A DNA stretch of 64,000 bases from an uncultured Planktomarina sp. (GTDB lineage: Bacteria; Pseudomonadota; Alphaproteobacteria; Rhodobacterales; Rhodobacteraceae). The DNA lies in assembly GCA_905182535.1 (NCBI GenBank), contig CAJJBZ010000008.1, forward strand, positions 141,017 through 205,016, in the 5' to 3' direction. Under the pieces are notes generated by a model, which saw nothing but the letters and a program-made list of their open reading frames with translations, was not told the DNA's origin and made no database searches. This document shows, piece after piece, positions 47,551 to 57,192 of this stretch; the first letter of the stretch is position 1; each line of letters opens with the position of its first letter. A program made the translations under genes and the position numbers.

Positions 47551-48333
47551 CTAGATGATAGAACGGCGGGACGCTATACCGCCATCCACCGTAACGATAG
47601 TTCCTGTGAGATATCCGGCACGGGACGAGGCTAAAAACACAATTATATCAGACACCTCCTCTTTATGGGCAGGCCTCCCAAGCGGGTAGCCTTTTTGCAG
47701 GTCGCCTGCACGACTTTCGTCGCCTAAATCCTTGATAGCACGTTTTTTGAGCATGTTGTAAATGCGGTCCGTATCTACTGGGCCAGGGTTCACTCCAATG
47801 ACCCTAATATTGTCATCTAGGCTGAAGGCCCCAAGTGCGCGCGTGAAACCCATGAGGCTGGCATTTCCTGACGCACCCGCGATATATTTAGGATCTAGCA
47901 CTTCGCCGCCATTGCCGATGTTGTTGATGATCACGCCACCACCAGCTTTTTTCATTTTTGTATAAAACTCACGGCACATACCAATATAGCCATAGACTTT
48001 TAGATCCCAGCCATTCCGCCAATTTTCTTGATCTACATCCCATAAATCCCCACTTGGGATGGCCCCAGCATTATTGACTAGTATATCAACGTTTTTGATA
48101 GAAGCGCTAAGCTTCTCAACTGCGCCATCAGCGGTCAAATCCAGTGGGTGTAGGGTCACGCTAACATCGCTGTTTTTGGCAATACGTTTTTTTAAAGCTT
48201 CCAATCTATCCATACTGCGGGCTGTCAAGTGCAAGTGCACGCCTTCAGCGGCGAAAGTTTCTGCCAGATGTTCTCCAATACCCATTGAAGCACCAGTGAT
48301 GAGTGCGGTCTTACCGCGCAGATGAAGATCCAT
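47551..48333 (-). CDS. SDR family oxidoreductase
   Basis: 260 residues. TGASMGIGEHLAETFA (cofactor loop) and NNAGAIPSG are present. Around the active site it reads NNIGNGGEVLDPKYIAGASG; the usual YxxxK is altered here (YIAGA), so the catalytic Lys is not evident and activity should be questioned. C-terminal VTVDGGIAS is normal. Transcribed with the racemase-like gene and the alcohol dehydrogenase upstream (9-base gap). Confidence 0.85.
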   Translation of the reverse strand: MDLHLRGKTALITGASMGIGEHLAETFAAEGVHLHLTARSMDRLEALKKRIAKNSDVSVTLHPLDLTADGAVEKLSASIKNVDILVNNAGAIPSGDLWDVDQENWRNGWDLKVYGYIGMCREFYTKMKKAGGGVIINNIGNGGEVLDPKYIAGASGNASLMGFTRALGAFSLDDNIRVIGVNPGPVDTDRIYNMLKKRAIKDLGDESRAGDLQKGYPLGRPAHKEEVSDIIVFLASSRAGYLTGTIVTVDGGIASRRSII

Positions 48334-48342
48334 TTCTGTCTC

Positions 48343-49368
48343 CTATTGTAGGTCTAGTACTGTGCGGCCTTCTGTCCGACCTTCAATCAGGCTGGAGAGC
48401 GCTTCATTAATTTTTTCAAAGGGCATAGTGTTGATTATGCCCTTCACATTGCCCGCAGAAGCAAGCGCCAAAAGTTCATTCATCTCTTGACGATTGGAAG
48501 CCGAGCTACCGACAACCTTAAGCCCACGTTCTACCAACTCATATGTATAAAAAGATAGTTGATCAGCGGGAACTGCTGTCAAAACAATCGTAGCCTGAGG
48601 GTTGCAAGCCGCTAACATCAAAGGCCAGGTTGCACCGACTGGCGCAAAATTAACGCAGCCTTGTACGCCCCCCAATTCTTGGATTGCATTGCCAGCGTTC
48701 TTGTCTGCTACCACAACTTCATCAGCGCCCAGCGCCTTAGCCGTGGCTAGCTTCTCCTCGCTAGTATCCACTGCTATCACACGAACGCCTGCAAGCTTAG
48801 CTATTTGAATTGCATACTGTCCCAAACCACCAAGACCAAAGATAGCTAGTGTTTCTCCAGTTTGGACACCTGTCTTCTTGTGAGATGCATAGGCCGCAGC
48901 TCCAGCACACATCAGCGGTGCAGCTTCAACTGGGCTGATCCCTTCGGGGATACGATTGGCCCACTCTTTCCGCATACATACGTATTCTGCAAAGCAGCCA
49001 CTGACAGAAAAACCGGTAGCATCAAAACTGGGGCAATAATTCTCACCGCCAGTCAGGCAGTCACGGCAGTGACCGCAAGCTCCAAATACATACCCAATTC
49101 CTACGCGGTCCCCAACTTTAAGTGCCCCACCTTCAGAGCCAAGCTCCACAACACGGCCAACACCTTCATGCCCCATAATCAGTGGTAATGGGTTGGGAGA
49201 TGCATGTTCGCCCCTCAAGATGTGTACATCAGTGAAGCAAACGCCGCTTGCTTCAATCTTAACAAGAACTTCATCTACTCTGGGAATAGGCCGCGGGACA
49301 TCTGTAATTTCTAACGGCTTGCCGTACTCTGTTAGCAAAGCTGCTTTCATGGTTTGTGGGGTATTCAC
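48343..49368 (-). CDS. Zinc-dependent alcohol dehydrogenase (MDR)
   Basis: About 341 residues. GVCFTDVHILRGEH and GHEGVGRVVELG carry the catalytic zinc ligands; CGHCRDCLTGGENYC the structural zinc cysteines; FGLGGLGQYAIQ the NAD site. Oxidises an alcohol to an aldehyde, which the divergently encoded aldehyde dehydrogenase could take further. GTG at 49368 has GGGAGAG at the right spacing and is chosen over the longer frame. The GntR-type site lies just upstream. Confidence 0.9.
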   Translation of the reverse strand: MNTPQTMKAALLTEYGKPLEITDVPRPIPRVDEVLVKIEASGVCFTDVHILRGEHASPNPLPLIMGHEGVGRVVELGSEGGALKVGDRVGIGYVFGACGHCRDCLTGGENYCPSFDATGFSVSGCFAEYVCMRKEWANRIPEGISPVEAAPLMCAGAAAYASHKKTGVQTGETLAIFGLGGLGQYAIQIAKLAGVRVIAVDTSEEKLATAKALGADEVVVADKNAGNAIQELGGVQGCVNFAPVGATWPLMLAACNPQATIVLTAVPADQLSFYTYELVERGLKVVGSSASNRQEMNELLALASAGNVKGIINTMPFEKINEALSSLIEGRTEGRTVLDLQ

Positions 49369-49384
49369 GATATCTCTCCCTATC

Positions 49385-49400
49385 TTTGGTATACCGAAAT
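49385..49400. promoter_or_regulatory. GntR-type operator, left copy
   Basis: TTTGGTATACCGAAAT, a near-palindrome around GGTATACC, 17 bases before the alcohol dehydrogenase start. It pairs with the copy at 49518. The shape T-G-G-T-A-T-A-C-C-A is typical of FCD-type GntR sites. Confidence 0.6.
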
Positions 49401-49517
49401 AGAAAAATACTTTATAAGTCAAGAAAATCTAGTGAGGTATTCACTAATATAGTTCAATTATTACTCTAAATTAGACTAATTTTACTAAATTTTACTTGCA
49501 TTTAATGAAATACTTCC

Positions 49518-49534
49518 ATTTGGTATACCAAAAT
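49518..49534. promoter_or_regulatory. GntR-type operator, right copy
   Basis: ATTTGGTATACCAAAAT contains the perfect palindrome TTTGGTATACCAAA. It lies 17 bases before the aldehyde dehydrogenase start. The gntR gene at the end of that transcript is the likely regulator. Confidence 0.65.
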
Positions 49535-49550
49535 ACTCCTGGAGCCCAAA

Positions 49551-51069
49551 ATGACATCGTTGATCCATGAATTCCTAAAGCCTGGTACAAATAAAGGTCT
49601 ATTCTATGGGGGTAGGTTTCAACAGCCTCACCAAAGAGCAATGATAGAAGTGTTTAATCCCGCCAATGCGGAACTGTTCACCACAGTACCCGATGCAACA
49701 GCCGATGACGTGCAGGCTGCCGTTACCGCTGCGCGTTCAGCCTTTGCTGGTTGGTCAGAGCTGGACCCATTGGACCGATCCAGACATCTCCATGCATTTG
49801 CACATGTTTTGCGCACCCATATGTCGCAGCTGGCTATCCTAGAGTCTACTATCACTGGTCGCTCTATTCGAGAAATGAATGCCCAGATGGCGCGAATTCC
49901 TGAATGGCTAGAATATTTTGCAAGTATAGCTATCGGGCTAGAGGGGGAGTCAAATGTAGTTAAGGGAGGCTATGTTACGATGACCCACTACGAACCCCTT
50001 GGCCCTGTCGCACTGCTGACACCTTGGAACCATCCAATTTTAATCTTAGTAAAGAAATTGGCGGCTGCGCTGGCTGCAGGCAATACATGTGTGATCAAAC
50101 CTTCTGAATTGGCGCCAGTTTCGTCTCTTGTACTTGCTGCGCTGGCAACTGAAGCGGGTTTGCCTGACGGTGTCGTCAATGTAGTCACGGGCGGCCCTGC
50201 GACCGGGGCGGCGCTATGCGCTGCTAATGATATCCATTATATCGATCTTACAGGCGGTACCTCCACGGGACGCAAAGTGGCCAGTCTCGCTGGAGAACGA
50301 CTGATACGTACGACTATGGAATTAGGTGGTAAAACACCCATCATTGTTTGTGAGGATGCCGATATTGAAGCCGCTAGTCGCGGGCACACTGTTCGCTGCA
50401 TTTGTTGCTTCTGGACAAACCTGTGTGTCGGGCGCCCGATTTCCTTGTCCACGATAAAATTTATGATCAGTTTTGTCGAGGGTATCACCGACACGGGCTG
50501 ACCAGATTACAATTGGCGATCCGATGGACGAAGCCACTCAAATGGGCCCCGTAATTTCTCAGAAATCTAAAGATCGATGCTTGGACATGATAGAACAGGC
50601 CAAAGCTGACGGTGCTGAAATGGTTGCTGGAGCCAGGCCATTGGATTTGCCCTCTGATTTTGTTAATGGGTTTTATGTTCGTCCAACTGTTTTCAAGGAT
50701 GTTGAAACACATCATGAGTTATTTTTAGAAGAGGTTTTTGGCCCCGTCATTTCGATCACTCGATTTAAAGATGACAATGAGGCTATGGAAATGGCTAATA
50801 CAGGAACTTTTGGCCTTGGTGTTTCTATCTGGTCGCGTGACATTGCGCGAGCACATCGCCTTTCACTTAAAGTACGCGGTGGTGTTGTGTGGTTAAATGA
50901 TCATCACCGCAATGATCCTCGCTCGGTCTGGGGGGGCGTCCGGGATAGTGGTTTTGGAAAAGAGAATGGATGGGACGCTTTGCGTGCATATTTGACCAAG
51001 AAATCGGTTATTGTCCGTACAGCTGCTGGCCATGATGATTGGTTCAAAGGCGCAGGTAGATATGGTTAA
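49551..51069 (+). CDS. Aldehyde dehydrogenase (four frameshifts)
   Basis: NAD(P)-dependent aldehyde oxidation. Visible: LTPWNHPILILVKKLAAALA, KPSELAPVSS, LTGGTSTGRK, MELGGKTPI (catalytic Glu), and, in a shifted frame, VASGQTCVSGARF (catalytic Cys), then GVSIWSRDIARAHRL and the family end KKSVIVRTA. The frame breaks four times between 50375 and 50505, each cured by removing one base (an A, then one from CC, TTTT and GGG). The restored product is about 505 residues, normal length, with no lost catalytic residue. It shares the operator region with the alcohol dehydrogenase and precedes gntR by 4 bases. Confidence 0.85.
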
Positions 51070-51073
51070 ATAA

Positions 51074-51742
51074 ATGAATACATTCTCGACTACTATCCGG
51101 AAAGCGGATGCCATAGTGGTTGCTTTAGAAGCGCAGATTGTAAATGGTATGCGTGGACCGGGAGTAAGGCTAGACGAGCGGGCCCTCGCAGAAGAGTTTG
51201 GTGTCTCACGCACCCCAATACGGGAAGCTTTTCGCCAACTTGCATCAATTGGTCTTGTTCAAGACCTTGGTAGGCGTGGAGTCCTAGTTTCTAAACACTG
51301 TGCATCAGATTTATTAGATGCATTTTTAGTTGTGGCTGAATTAGAGGGAGTTGCCGCCAGACTGGCTGCACAACGCATTACAAGTGAAGTACTGAAAGCC
51401 GCGCATCAAGCTAATGAGCTGTGTCATCAAGCAGTTTTGATCTCTGATGTCGCTGGATTTAATGCAGCTAATATGACCTTTCATAATATGGTGATCAAGG
51501 GTGCTAAAAACCGTTTACTACATGATCAATTGGAGATGGCACGCCCAGTTATTTTCCCTTTTCGCCACCATATCTCAACTCTGCCCGGCTACATGGAGAA
51601 GTCATTAGATGAACACTCTGAGGTCCTATCAGCACTCTCGACAGGTGATGCTGATAGGGCTCAGAGACTCATGTTTATGCATGTTAATTTGCAGGGAGAG
51701 CAAGTCGTCAGTTTACTAAGACTGCTTGAAAAGTCTGAATAA
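51074..51742 (+). CDS. GntR-family regulator with FCD domain
   Basis: 222 residues. N-terminal winged helix: LDERALAEEFGVSRTPIREA then FRQLASIGLV; C-terminal FCD region around DAFLVVAELEGVAARLAA, with the metal-binding His (TFHNMVIKGA, DEHSEVLSAL). Such proteins bind TGGTATACCA-type sites and release DNA on binding an organic acid. It follows the aldehyde dehydrogenase by 4 bases, so it would be self-controlled through the two operators between 49369 and 49550. Confidence 0.9.
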   Translation: MNTFSTTIRKADAIVVALEAQIVNGMRGPGVRLDERALAEEFGVSRTPIREAFRQLASIGLVQDLGRRGVLVSKHCASDLLDAFLVVAELEGVAARLAAQRITSEVLKAAHQANELCHQAVLISDVAGFNAANMTFHNMVIKGAKNRLLHDQLEMARPVIFPFRHHISTLPGYMEKSLDEHSEVLSALSTGDADRAQRLMFMHVNLQGEQVVSLLRLLEKSE

Positions 51743-52387
51743 AACTATGTAAAAAGACAATCTTTTAAACCATTGTTGCCACTGCTACTAAGTGTGGGGA
51801 TAGCAGTCCTAGTTTTAACTATCAAAAACAAACAATATTGGTAAATCTCAATTTCTAATATCTTGCGTCCCAAATGTTTTACGCCAGAATTTTTAGACTT
51901 AAGCAGTGTTATTTTTTTGAAGTTAAAATGTAGTGGCAGCACATCTGATTATCTTCGCTATTTTAGGAATTATTATTGCCCCATCCCGCATATCTGAATA
52001 ACATGCACGGTCAGCCTTGTTCAATTTAAGTTGTTTATTCGTCATTGAATATCCAGATAAGCCCACTGATTTCATATTAATAGTGTGATTTGAATTTATG
52101 AACTAGGAAGTTTACAGATCTAATTTTGGCGGCTTTATAAGCTAATTTTTAGGTGCCAATATTCAATTTAAATCTGGTTGCCAGTATCTGTTAAATCCGG
52201 TTGCCAGTATTTGAATTAAATTAAGCTATAAATTTATCCTTAGAAATATTGTGTACTTTTAGTATACAACTTAGAATATATGTACATCATAACTCTGATT
52301 CTTAGCTCAGGAAGATCCAGCTTACCATAAATTTAAGAATAACTTAGACATTGAAATAATTATAAATAATTGAAAAGGCTCTGAGAA
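51743..52387. other. Intergenic region with three iteron-like repeats
   Basis: 645 bases, AT-rich, no gene. Holds the 52152-52213 repeat cluster and an ATACAA-type near-palindrome (TTTTAGTATACAA, near 52257). The promoter of the 9.4-kb hydantoin operon must lie here. Confidence 0.6.
52152..52213. repeat. Three iteron-like direct repeats
   Basis: GGTGCCAATATT (52152), GGTTGCCAGTATCT (52176) and GGTTGCCAGTATTT (52199) recur every 23-24 bases. The last two share AAATCnGGTTGCCAGTATnTG (21 bases, two mismatches). Same-face helical spacing suggests cooperative activator binding about 170-240 bases before the operon. Confidence 0.55.
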
Positions 52388-53420
52388 TTGAATGATAATA
52401 GGCAAAATATACTGTTAAGTAATGAGCTTTCTGATGATAAAGCGGCACAAGATATTGAACTAGTTGAAGTCACAAAGCGTTATGGAGATACCGTTGCTGT
52501 CGACGCCGTAAGTCATCGGTTTGGGTCATCAAGTTACACGTGTTTGCTTGGCCCATCTGGCTGTGGCAAGTCGTCTACATTGCGAATGATTGCAGGACAT
52601 GAAGTTGTTACGGAAGGTTCAATCCTCTTAGCTGGGCGTGATATATCTAGCCTACCGCCCGCAAAGCGTGGTACCGCGATGATGTTCCAAAATTACGCAC
52701 TTTTTCCGCATCTCAGTGTTCAAGATAATGTGGCCTTCAGTCTTAAAATGTCCGGTGTTGATAAAACTGAACGCCGTATGAAGGCTGGTGAGATGCTCGA
52801 GTTAGTGGATCTAACTGCATTCATGGATCGTTTACCCGCCCAGCTTTCTGGTGGGCAGCAGCAGCGTGTTGCCTTAGCTCGCGCTTTAATTACGCGGCCT
52901 CAGGTACTGTTGCTAGACGAGCCACTTTCCGCGCTGGATCCTTTCTTGCGTATACGGATGCGCAGTGAGCTACGCAAATTACAAACTGAATTGAATATTA
53001 GCTTTCTGCACGTAACTCATAGTCAAGACGAGGCATTAGCCTTGGCTGATGAAGACCGTAGTGATGAATGACGCTATCATAGAGCAAGCGGGAACTGCAC
53101 GTGAGATATTCAACGCACCAAAGACAAAATTTGTAGCGCAATTTATTGGTGGCCATAACGTAATAGTATTGTCGGAGGGGGAAGTTGCTGTGCGCACTGA
53201 CGCAATAAAGACGGCGACCCTTAAGGGGGCCGGTGTCGAGGCTATTGTTTTGGCCGTTGAGTACCAAGGAACCCACGTTTCCATCCTTTCTAAAATTATG
53301 GGTGACCAAGAGGTGACTGCGCTCGTTCCAGAAGCTAAATTTTTCGCTGAACCTCATAACCCAGGGGACCAAATCTTTTTATTTTGGGACCAAAACAACC
53401 AGCACCATCTGACCGCATGA
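52388..53420 (+). CDS. Polyamine-type ABC ATPase, PotA-like (frameshifted)
   Basis: Walker [14 protein letters not shown], signature [15 protein letters not shown], Walker [14 protein letters not shown] and a C-terminal TOBE-like domain ([19 protein letters not shown]). Start is TTG at 52388; there is no strong ribosome site. The frame breaks near 53057. Removing one C gives [18 protein letters not shown]; otherwise it stops at 53071. Restored length about 343 residues. First gene of a polyamine-type importer that leads into hydantoin genes. The imported compound need not be a polyamine. Confidence 0.86.
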
Positions 53421-53448
53421 TTAGCGGCAACAACTGAAGGAGAGACAA

Positions 53449-54717
53449 ATGACAAGATATACAGCTAGAAATGGATTGAGCCGCCGTACTTTGCTTAAGA
53501 CAGGAGTTGCCGCCGCGGCAGGAACACTTGCGGCGCCAATGGTTTGGGCGCAGTCCAATATCGTTCTGCGCCAGGCAGGCACTGGCGTGTCCGCCTTCAA
53601 CGATATTGCTACCAAAGTACAGGGTGATTTAGGTATCACATTAGAGATGACGGCGCTAGATTCTGATAGCGTAACACAACGTGTTGCGACGCAACCGGAC
53701 AGCTTTGACATAGCAGATATTGAATACTGGATTTGCAAGAAGGTTTGGCCTACCGGCAACATGCAAGCGATGGATACCTCCCGTATTGCAAACTATGATA
53801 AAATCGCGGGGACTTTTCGGTCTGGAAAGCTGACGCCAACATCTGATATTGCCCAAGGGACAGCACCACACACGGTGGGTTTCACATCTGGCGCCAATGG
53901 AAAGGATTTTATTCAGGAAGAATCTGGCTGGATGACACTGATACCAACTATCTACAATGCCGACACACTGGGCATCCGTCCTGATCTTATCAATCGCCCA
54001 ATTAGGAATTGGTCTGAGCTTCTGAACCCAGAGTTTAAAGGCAAAGCCTCTATTCTTGATATTTCTTCTATCGGGATTATGGATATGGCAATGGTGGTCG
54101 AGTCCATGGGTGAGTATAAATATCCGGACAAGGGTAACATGACCAAAGCAGAGATCGACTTAACGCTTGGTATCTTTACTGAAGCCAAGAAGAACGGCCA
54201 GTTCCGTGCGTTCTGGAAATCGTTTGATGAGAGCGTTAACTTGATGGCCTCTGGTGAAGTTGTAATCCAATCCATGTGGTCGCCAGCCATCACTGCTGTC
54301 CGTGCACAAGGTGTTCCATGCATCTATCAACCACTTGAAGAGGGCTATCGCTCTTGGGGTGGTGGTATGGGTCTTGCTGCAAGCCTCAAAGGTGCGAAGC
54401 TGGATGCCGCTTATGAGTACATTAACTGGTACCTTTCCGGTTGGGCTGGTGGATTCTTGATGCGCCAGGGTTACTACTCTGCAGTGCCTGAGACCTCGAA
54501 AGAGTTCATGTCTGCAGATGAGTGGGGCTTTTGGTATGAGGGTAAAAAATCCAAAGGGGACATAGTAAGCCCACAAGGTTCTAAGCTCGAAGGACCGGGT
54601 GCTGTGCGCGATGGTGGTTCGTTCATTGAACGTATGGGCGCCGTTGCATGCTGGAACTCTGTTATGGATCAAAACCAGTACATGGTACGCAAGTGGAATG
54701 AGTTTATAGCGGCCTAA
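53449..54717 (+). CDS. Polyamine-type extracellular binding protein (PotD-like)
   Basis: 422 residues. Tat signal LSRRTLLKTGVAAAAGTLAA then PMVWAQS. Mature pieces: ADIEYWICKKVWPTG, FTSGANGKDFIQEESGWM and GMGLAASLKGAKLDAAYEYI. AGGAGAG before ATG. Captures a substrate for the permeases that follow. The substrate is unknown; hydantoin, N-carbamoyl amino acid or polyamine are all possible, with the first two favoured by the operon content. Confidence 0.9.
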   Translation: MTRYTARNGLSRRTLLKTGVAAAAGTLAAPMVWAQSNIVLRQAGTGVSAFNDIATKVQGDLGITLEMTALDSDSVTQRVATQPDSFDIADIEYWICKKVWPTGNMQAMDTSRIANYDKIAGTFRSGKLTPTSDIAQGTAPHTVGFTSGANGKDFIQEESGWMTLIPTIYNADTLGIRPDLINRPIRNWSELLNPEFKGKASILDISSIGIMDMAMVVESMGEYKYPDKGNMTKAEIDLTLGIFTEAKKNGQFRAFWKSFDESVNLMASGEVVIQSMWSPAITAVRAQGVPCIYQPLEEGYRSWGGGMGLAASLKGAKLDAAYEYINWYLSGWAGGFLMRQGYYSAVPETSKEFMSADEWGFWYEGKKSKGDIVSPQGSKLEGPGAVRDGGSFIERMGAVACWNSVMDQNQYMVRKWNEFIAA

Positions 54718-54722
54718 ACTTT

Positions 54723-54750
54723 AGTGGTGGCGCACGCTTGCGCCACCACT
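54723..54750. other. Perfect 12-bp hairpin between binding protein and permease
   Basis: AGTGGTGGCGCA and TGCGCCACCACT form a perfect stem with a CGCT loop, six bases after the binding-protein stop. There is no T-run. Hairpins at this place usually stabilise the upstream mRNA so that the binding protein is made in excess. Confidence 0.75.
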
Positions 54751-54780
54751 ATTCCCAACTTCAATTATGGCAGGACGAGC

Positions 54781-55644
54781 ATGCAAAAACCTCGCGTTAA
54801 TAATGCACTGACCGGTTGGTTAATGGTATCCCCACTCGCCGTAGTTCTGTTTATCTTTTTAGTTCTACCGATAGTGATGATTGCTGTTGTTAGTTTCTGG
54901 CAGACCACTGCATTCTCAGTTATTCCAGCATTCCAATTTGATAATTACGAATTTTTGTTTGGCTCACCTGTCACATATACTGTTTTCGTGAACACCTTTA
55001 AATACGCGATTCTAACATGGATGTTTACAGTTGTGATAGGTTTTACTGTGGCTTATTATCTTGCCTTTCATATCCGCAGTTTGACGTGGCAAGTTGCTCT
55101 TTTTCTTCTGTGTACTATTCCATTTTTGACATCAAATATCATCCGCATGATTAGCTGGATCCCATTTTTAGGGCGCAACGGCATCGCCAATTCGGCTTTG
55201 ATTTCTTGGGGAGTAATAGATCAACCCGTGGAATGGCTGCTGTTCAGTGACTTCTCAGTCGTACTGGCATTCGTACACATTTATACGCTGTTCATGGTGG
55301 TCCCAATTTTCAATACAATGATGCGGATCGACAAAAGCCTGATCGAAGCGGCTCGTGATGGCGGTGCTAACGGTGCGCAAATCCTTTGGAACGTAATCGT
55401 ACCGTTAACTAAACCCGGCATCATGATTGGCACAATCTTTGTTGTAACGCTCGTAATGGGTGATTTTTTCACGGTGCGAATTATGTCTGGCAGCCAATCT
55501 GCCAATGTTGGGCGACTAATTTCCAACGATATCTCTTTGCTGCAATACCCATCAGCATCAGCCACAGCGATCATTTTGTTGATAACTGTTTTAATCGTAA
55601 TTGGAATTTTGCTGCGCTTTGTTAATATCAGGAAGGAGCTGTAA
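54781..55644 (+). CDS. Polyamine-type ABC permease 1 (PotB-like)
   Basis: 287 residues, six membrane helices. EAA loop: EAARDGGANGAQILWNVIVP. ATG at 54781 after GGACGAGC; the longer frame would run through the hairpin. Partner of the next permease, which starts 2 bases later. Confidence 0.9.
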   Translation: MQKPRVNNALTGWLMVSPLAVVLFIFLVLPIVMIAVVSFWQTTAFSVIPAFQFDNYEFLFGSPVTYTVFVNTFKYAILTWMFTVVIGFTVAYYLAFHIRSLTWQVALFLLCTIPFLTSNIIRMISWIPFLGRNGIANSALISWGVIDQPVEWLLFSDFSVVLAFVHIYTLFMVVPIFNTMMRIDKSLIEAARDGGANGAQILWNVIVPLTKPGIMIGTIFVVTLVMGDFFTVRIMSGSQSANVGRLISNDISLLQYPSASATAIILLITVLIVIGILLRFVNIRKEL

Positions 55645-55645
55645 A

Positions 55646-56486
55646 ATGGAACCGCGGTCACGTTCTTTCTATGTCCTGACAGCTTTTTTTATGTTGTTCA
55701 TTCTGTTCCTGTACGGCCCAACCATAACAATTGGTATTTTATCGTTTCAGGGGCCAGGTGGAGGTCTGACATTTCCGATGCGTGGTGTGTCGATGCACTG
55801 GTTTTATAATCTTTTTGAACAACAGGCTGTTGGAGATATCTGGGGTAGTTTTAGACGCAGCCTTACCCTTGGCTTTATGGTTATGGTCACAACTATTGTG
55901 GTCTCGGTTATGGGCGGGCTGGCATTTCGCAAAATATTTCCAGGCTCAACTATTCTCTTCTATTTGATCATTACAGCTTTGGTGATCCCGTCGATCCTGA
56001 TTTCTTTAGGTGTCGGCCTTCTCTTTAACCAAGCGGGGATCAATGTACACTGGGCCACATCTGGCTATGGATCTCAGCTAACATGGACTTTGCCGTTTGG
56101 GCTTTTGATTATGTTTGCTGTATTCAATCGGTTTGACAAAAGCTTCGAGGAAGCTGCGCGTGACTTAGGGGCCACGTCTTGGCAAACTATCCGCTATGTC
56201 CGTCTTGCCAATAATTGCTCCGTCTCTAATTACTCTAGCACTGTTTGGCTTTACGCTTAGCTATGATGAATTTGCGCGCACTTTGCTGACATCGGGAAGC
56301 CGCAACACTCTCCCGCTTGAGATTTATGGCATGACTACAAATGTCACCTCTCCGGTCCTGTATGCCCTTGGAACGCTAACGACTGTATTTTCGCTAGCAG
56401 TAATTGTTATTTTTCTTGGTATAGTACTTTTGGCAACCCGCCACCGCGCCAGCAAGGGTAACGATGCAGGTAAGGGTATGCTATGA
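55646..56486 (+). CDS. Polyamine-type ABC permease 2 (PotC-like, frameshifted)
   Basis: Six-helix permease. EAA loop ARDLGATSWQTIRYV, then, in a shifted frame, VLPIIAPSLITLALFGFTLS and YDEFARTLL. The break is at about 56200; removing one C from TGTCCGTC joins IRYV to VLPIIAPS. Restored length 280 residues. AAGGAG precedes ATG. The stop overlaps the racemase start (ATGA). Confidence 0.88.
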
Positions 56487-57115
56487 TTATCATAATCAAC
56501 CCCAATAGTACGGTATCGATGACGCAAGCTATGCTGGAGACTGCCCATAAAGCTTGCCCTGATATCATGATCAAAGGCTGGACCTCACATAAAGGCCCTG
56601 TTGCCATTCAAGGTCCGGAGGATGGAGAGGCATGCGTACCACACCTGCTGAAACTGGTTGAGAAGGCCTCTGATGACGGTGCATCAGTAATAATTATTGG
56701 TTGCTTTGATGACACTGGGCTGGACGCTGCGCGGAAATTAGCTGTTTGCCCAAATTGACCCCAGGTCAAGCTGCGTATCATTTTATTAGTGGTTATACAG
56801 CTAAAGTTGCTGGTACAGAAGCTGGTGTCTCGACACCCATTCTGGTGGCAAACGTTGAGAACTATGGCCTCGGTCGAAATTTAGCAAAGGTTAGAGCTTC
56901 TGGCGTCCCAGTACTCGCCTTGGAAACAGATGTAGAGGCTTCTGCCAGAAGGTGTTCTTCAAGAGATTCTGCTGGCCCAAGATGAAGATGATATTCAGTC
57001 AGTGGTACTTGGCTGTGCAGGTATGTCCCATATTCCCGCCATTGCAGGGCTGAAATCAAAGTCCGGTTGATCGATGGTGTCCAGGCAGCCCGTTCAGTTG
57101 GGAGCACTACTTTAA
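56483..57115 (+). CDS. Hydantoin/Asp-Glu racemase (frameshifted)
   Basis: Interconverts D- and L-5-substituted hydantoins so that a stereospecific hydantoinase can use both. Start [19 protein letters not shown]. Both catalytic cysteines are present: [11 protein letters not shown] and, in another frame, [12 protein letters not shown]. Single-base changes at about 56747-56760, 56950, 57066 and 57090, mostly in runs of A, C or T, restore one frame ending IDGVQAAVQLGALL at 57115, about 210 residues. Start overlaps the permease stop. Confidence 0.78.
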
Positions 57116-57192
57116 TGCACTGCTCTCGCACCAAACATATCCCAACAGTTCTTAAGTTGCACAATTACCCTAAAAAAAACTGGAGTAAAGCC

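Noticed and set aside
52170..52213. Possible CRISPR repeats
   Set aside because: Only two or three short copies with 2-3 base gaps and no spacers of normal length; no cas genes in the window.
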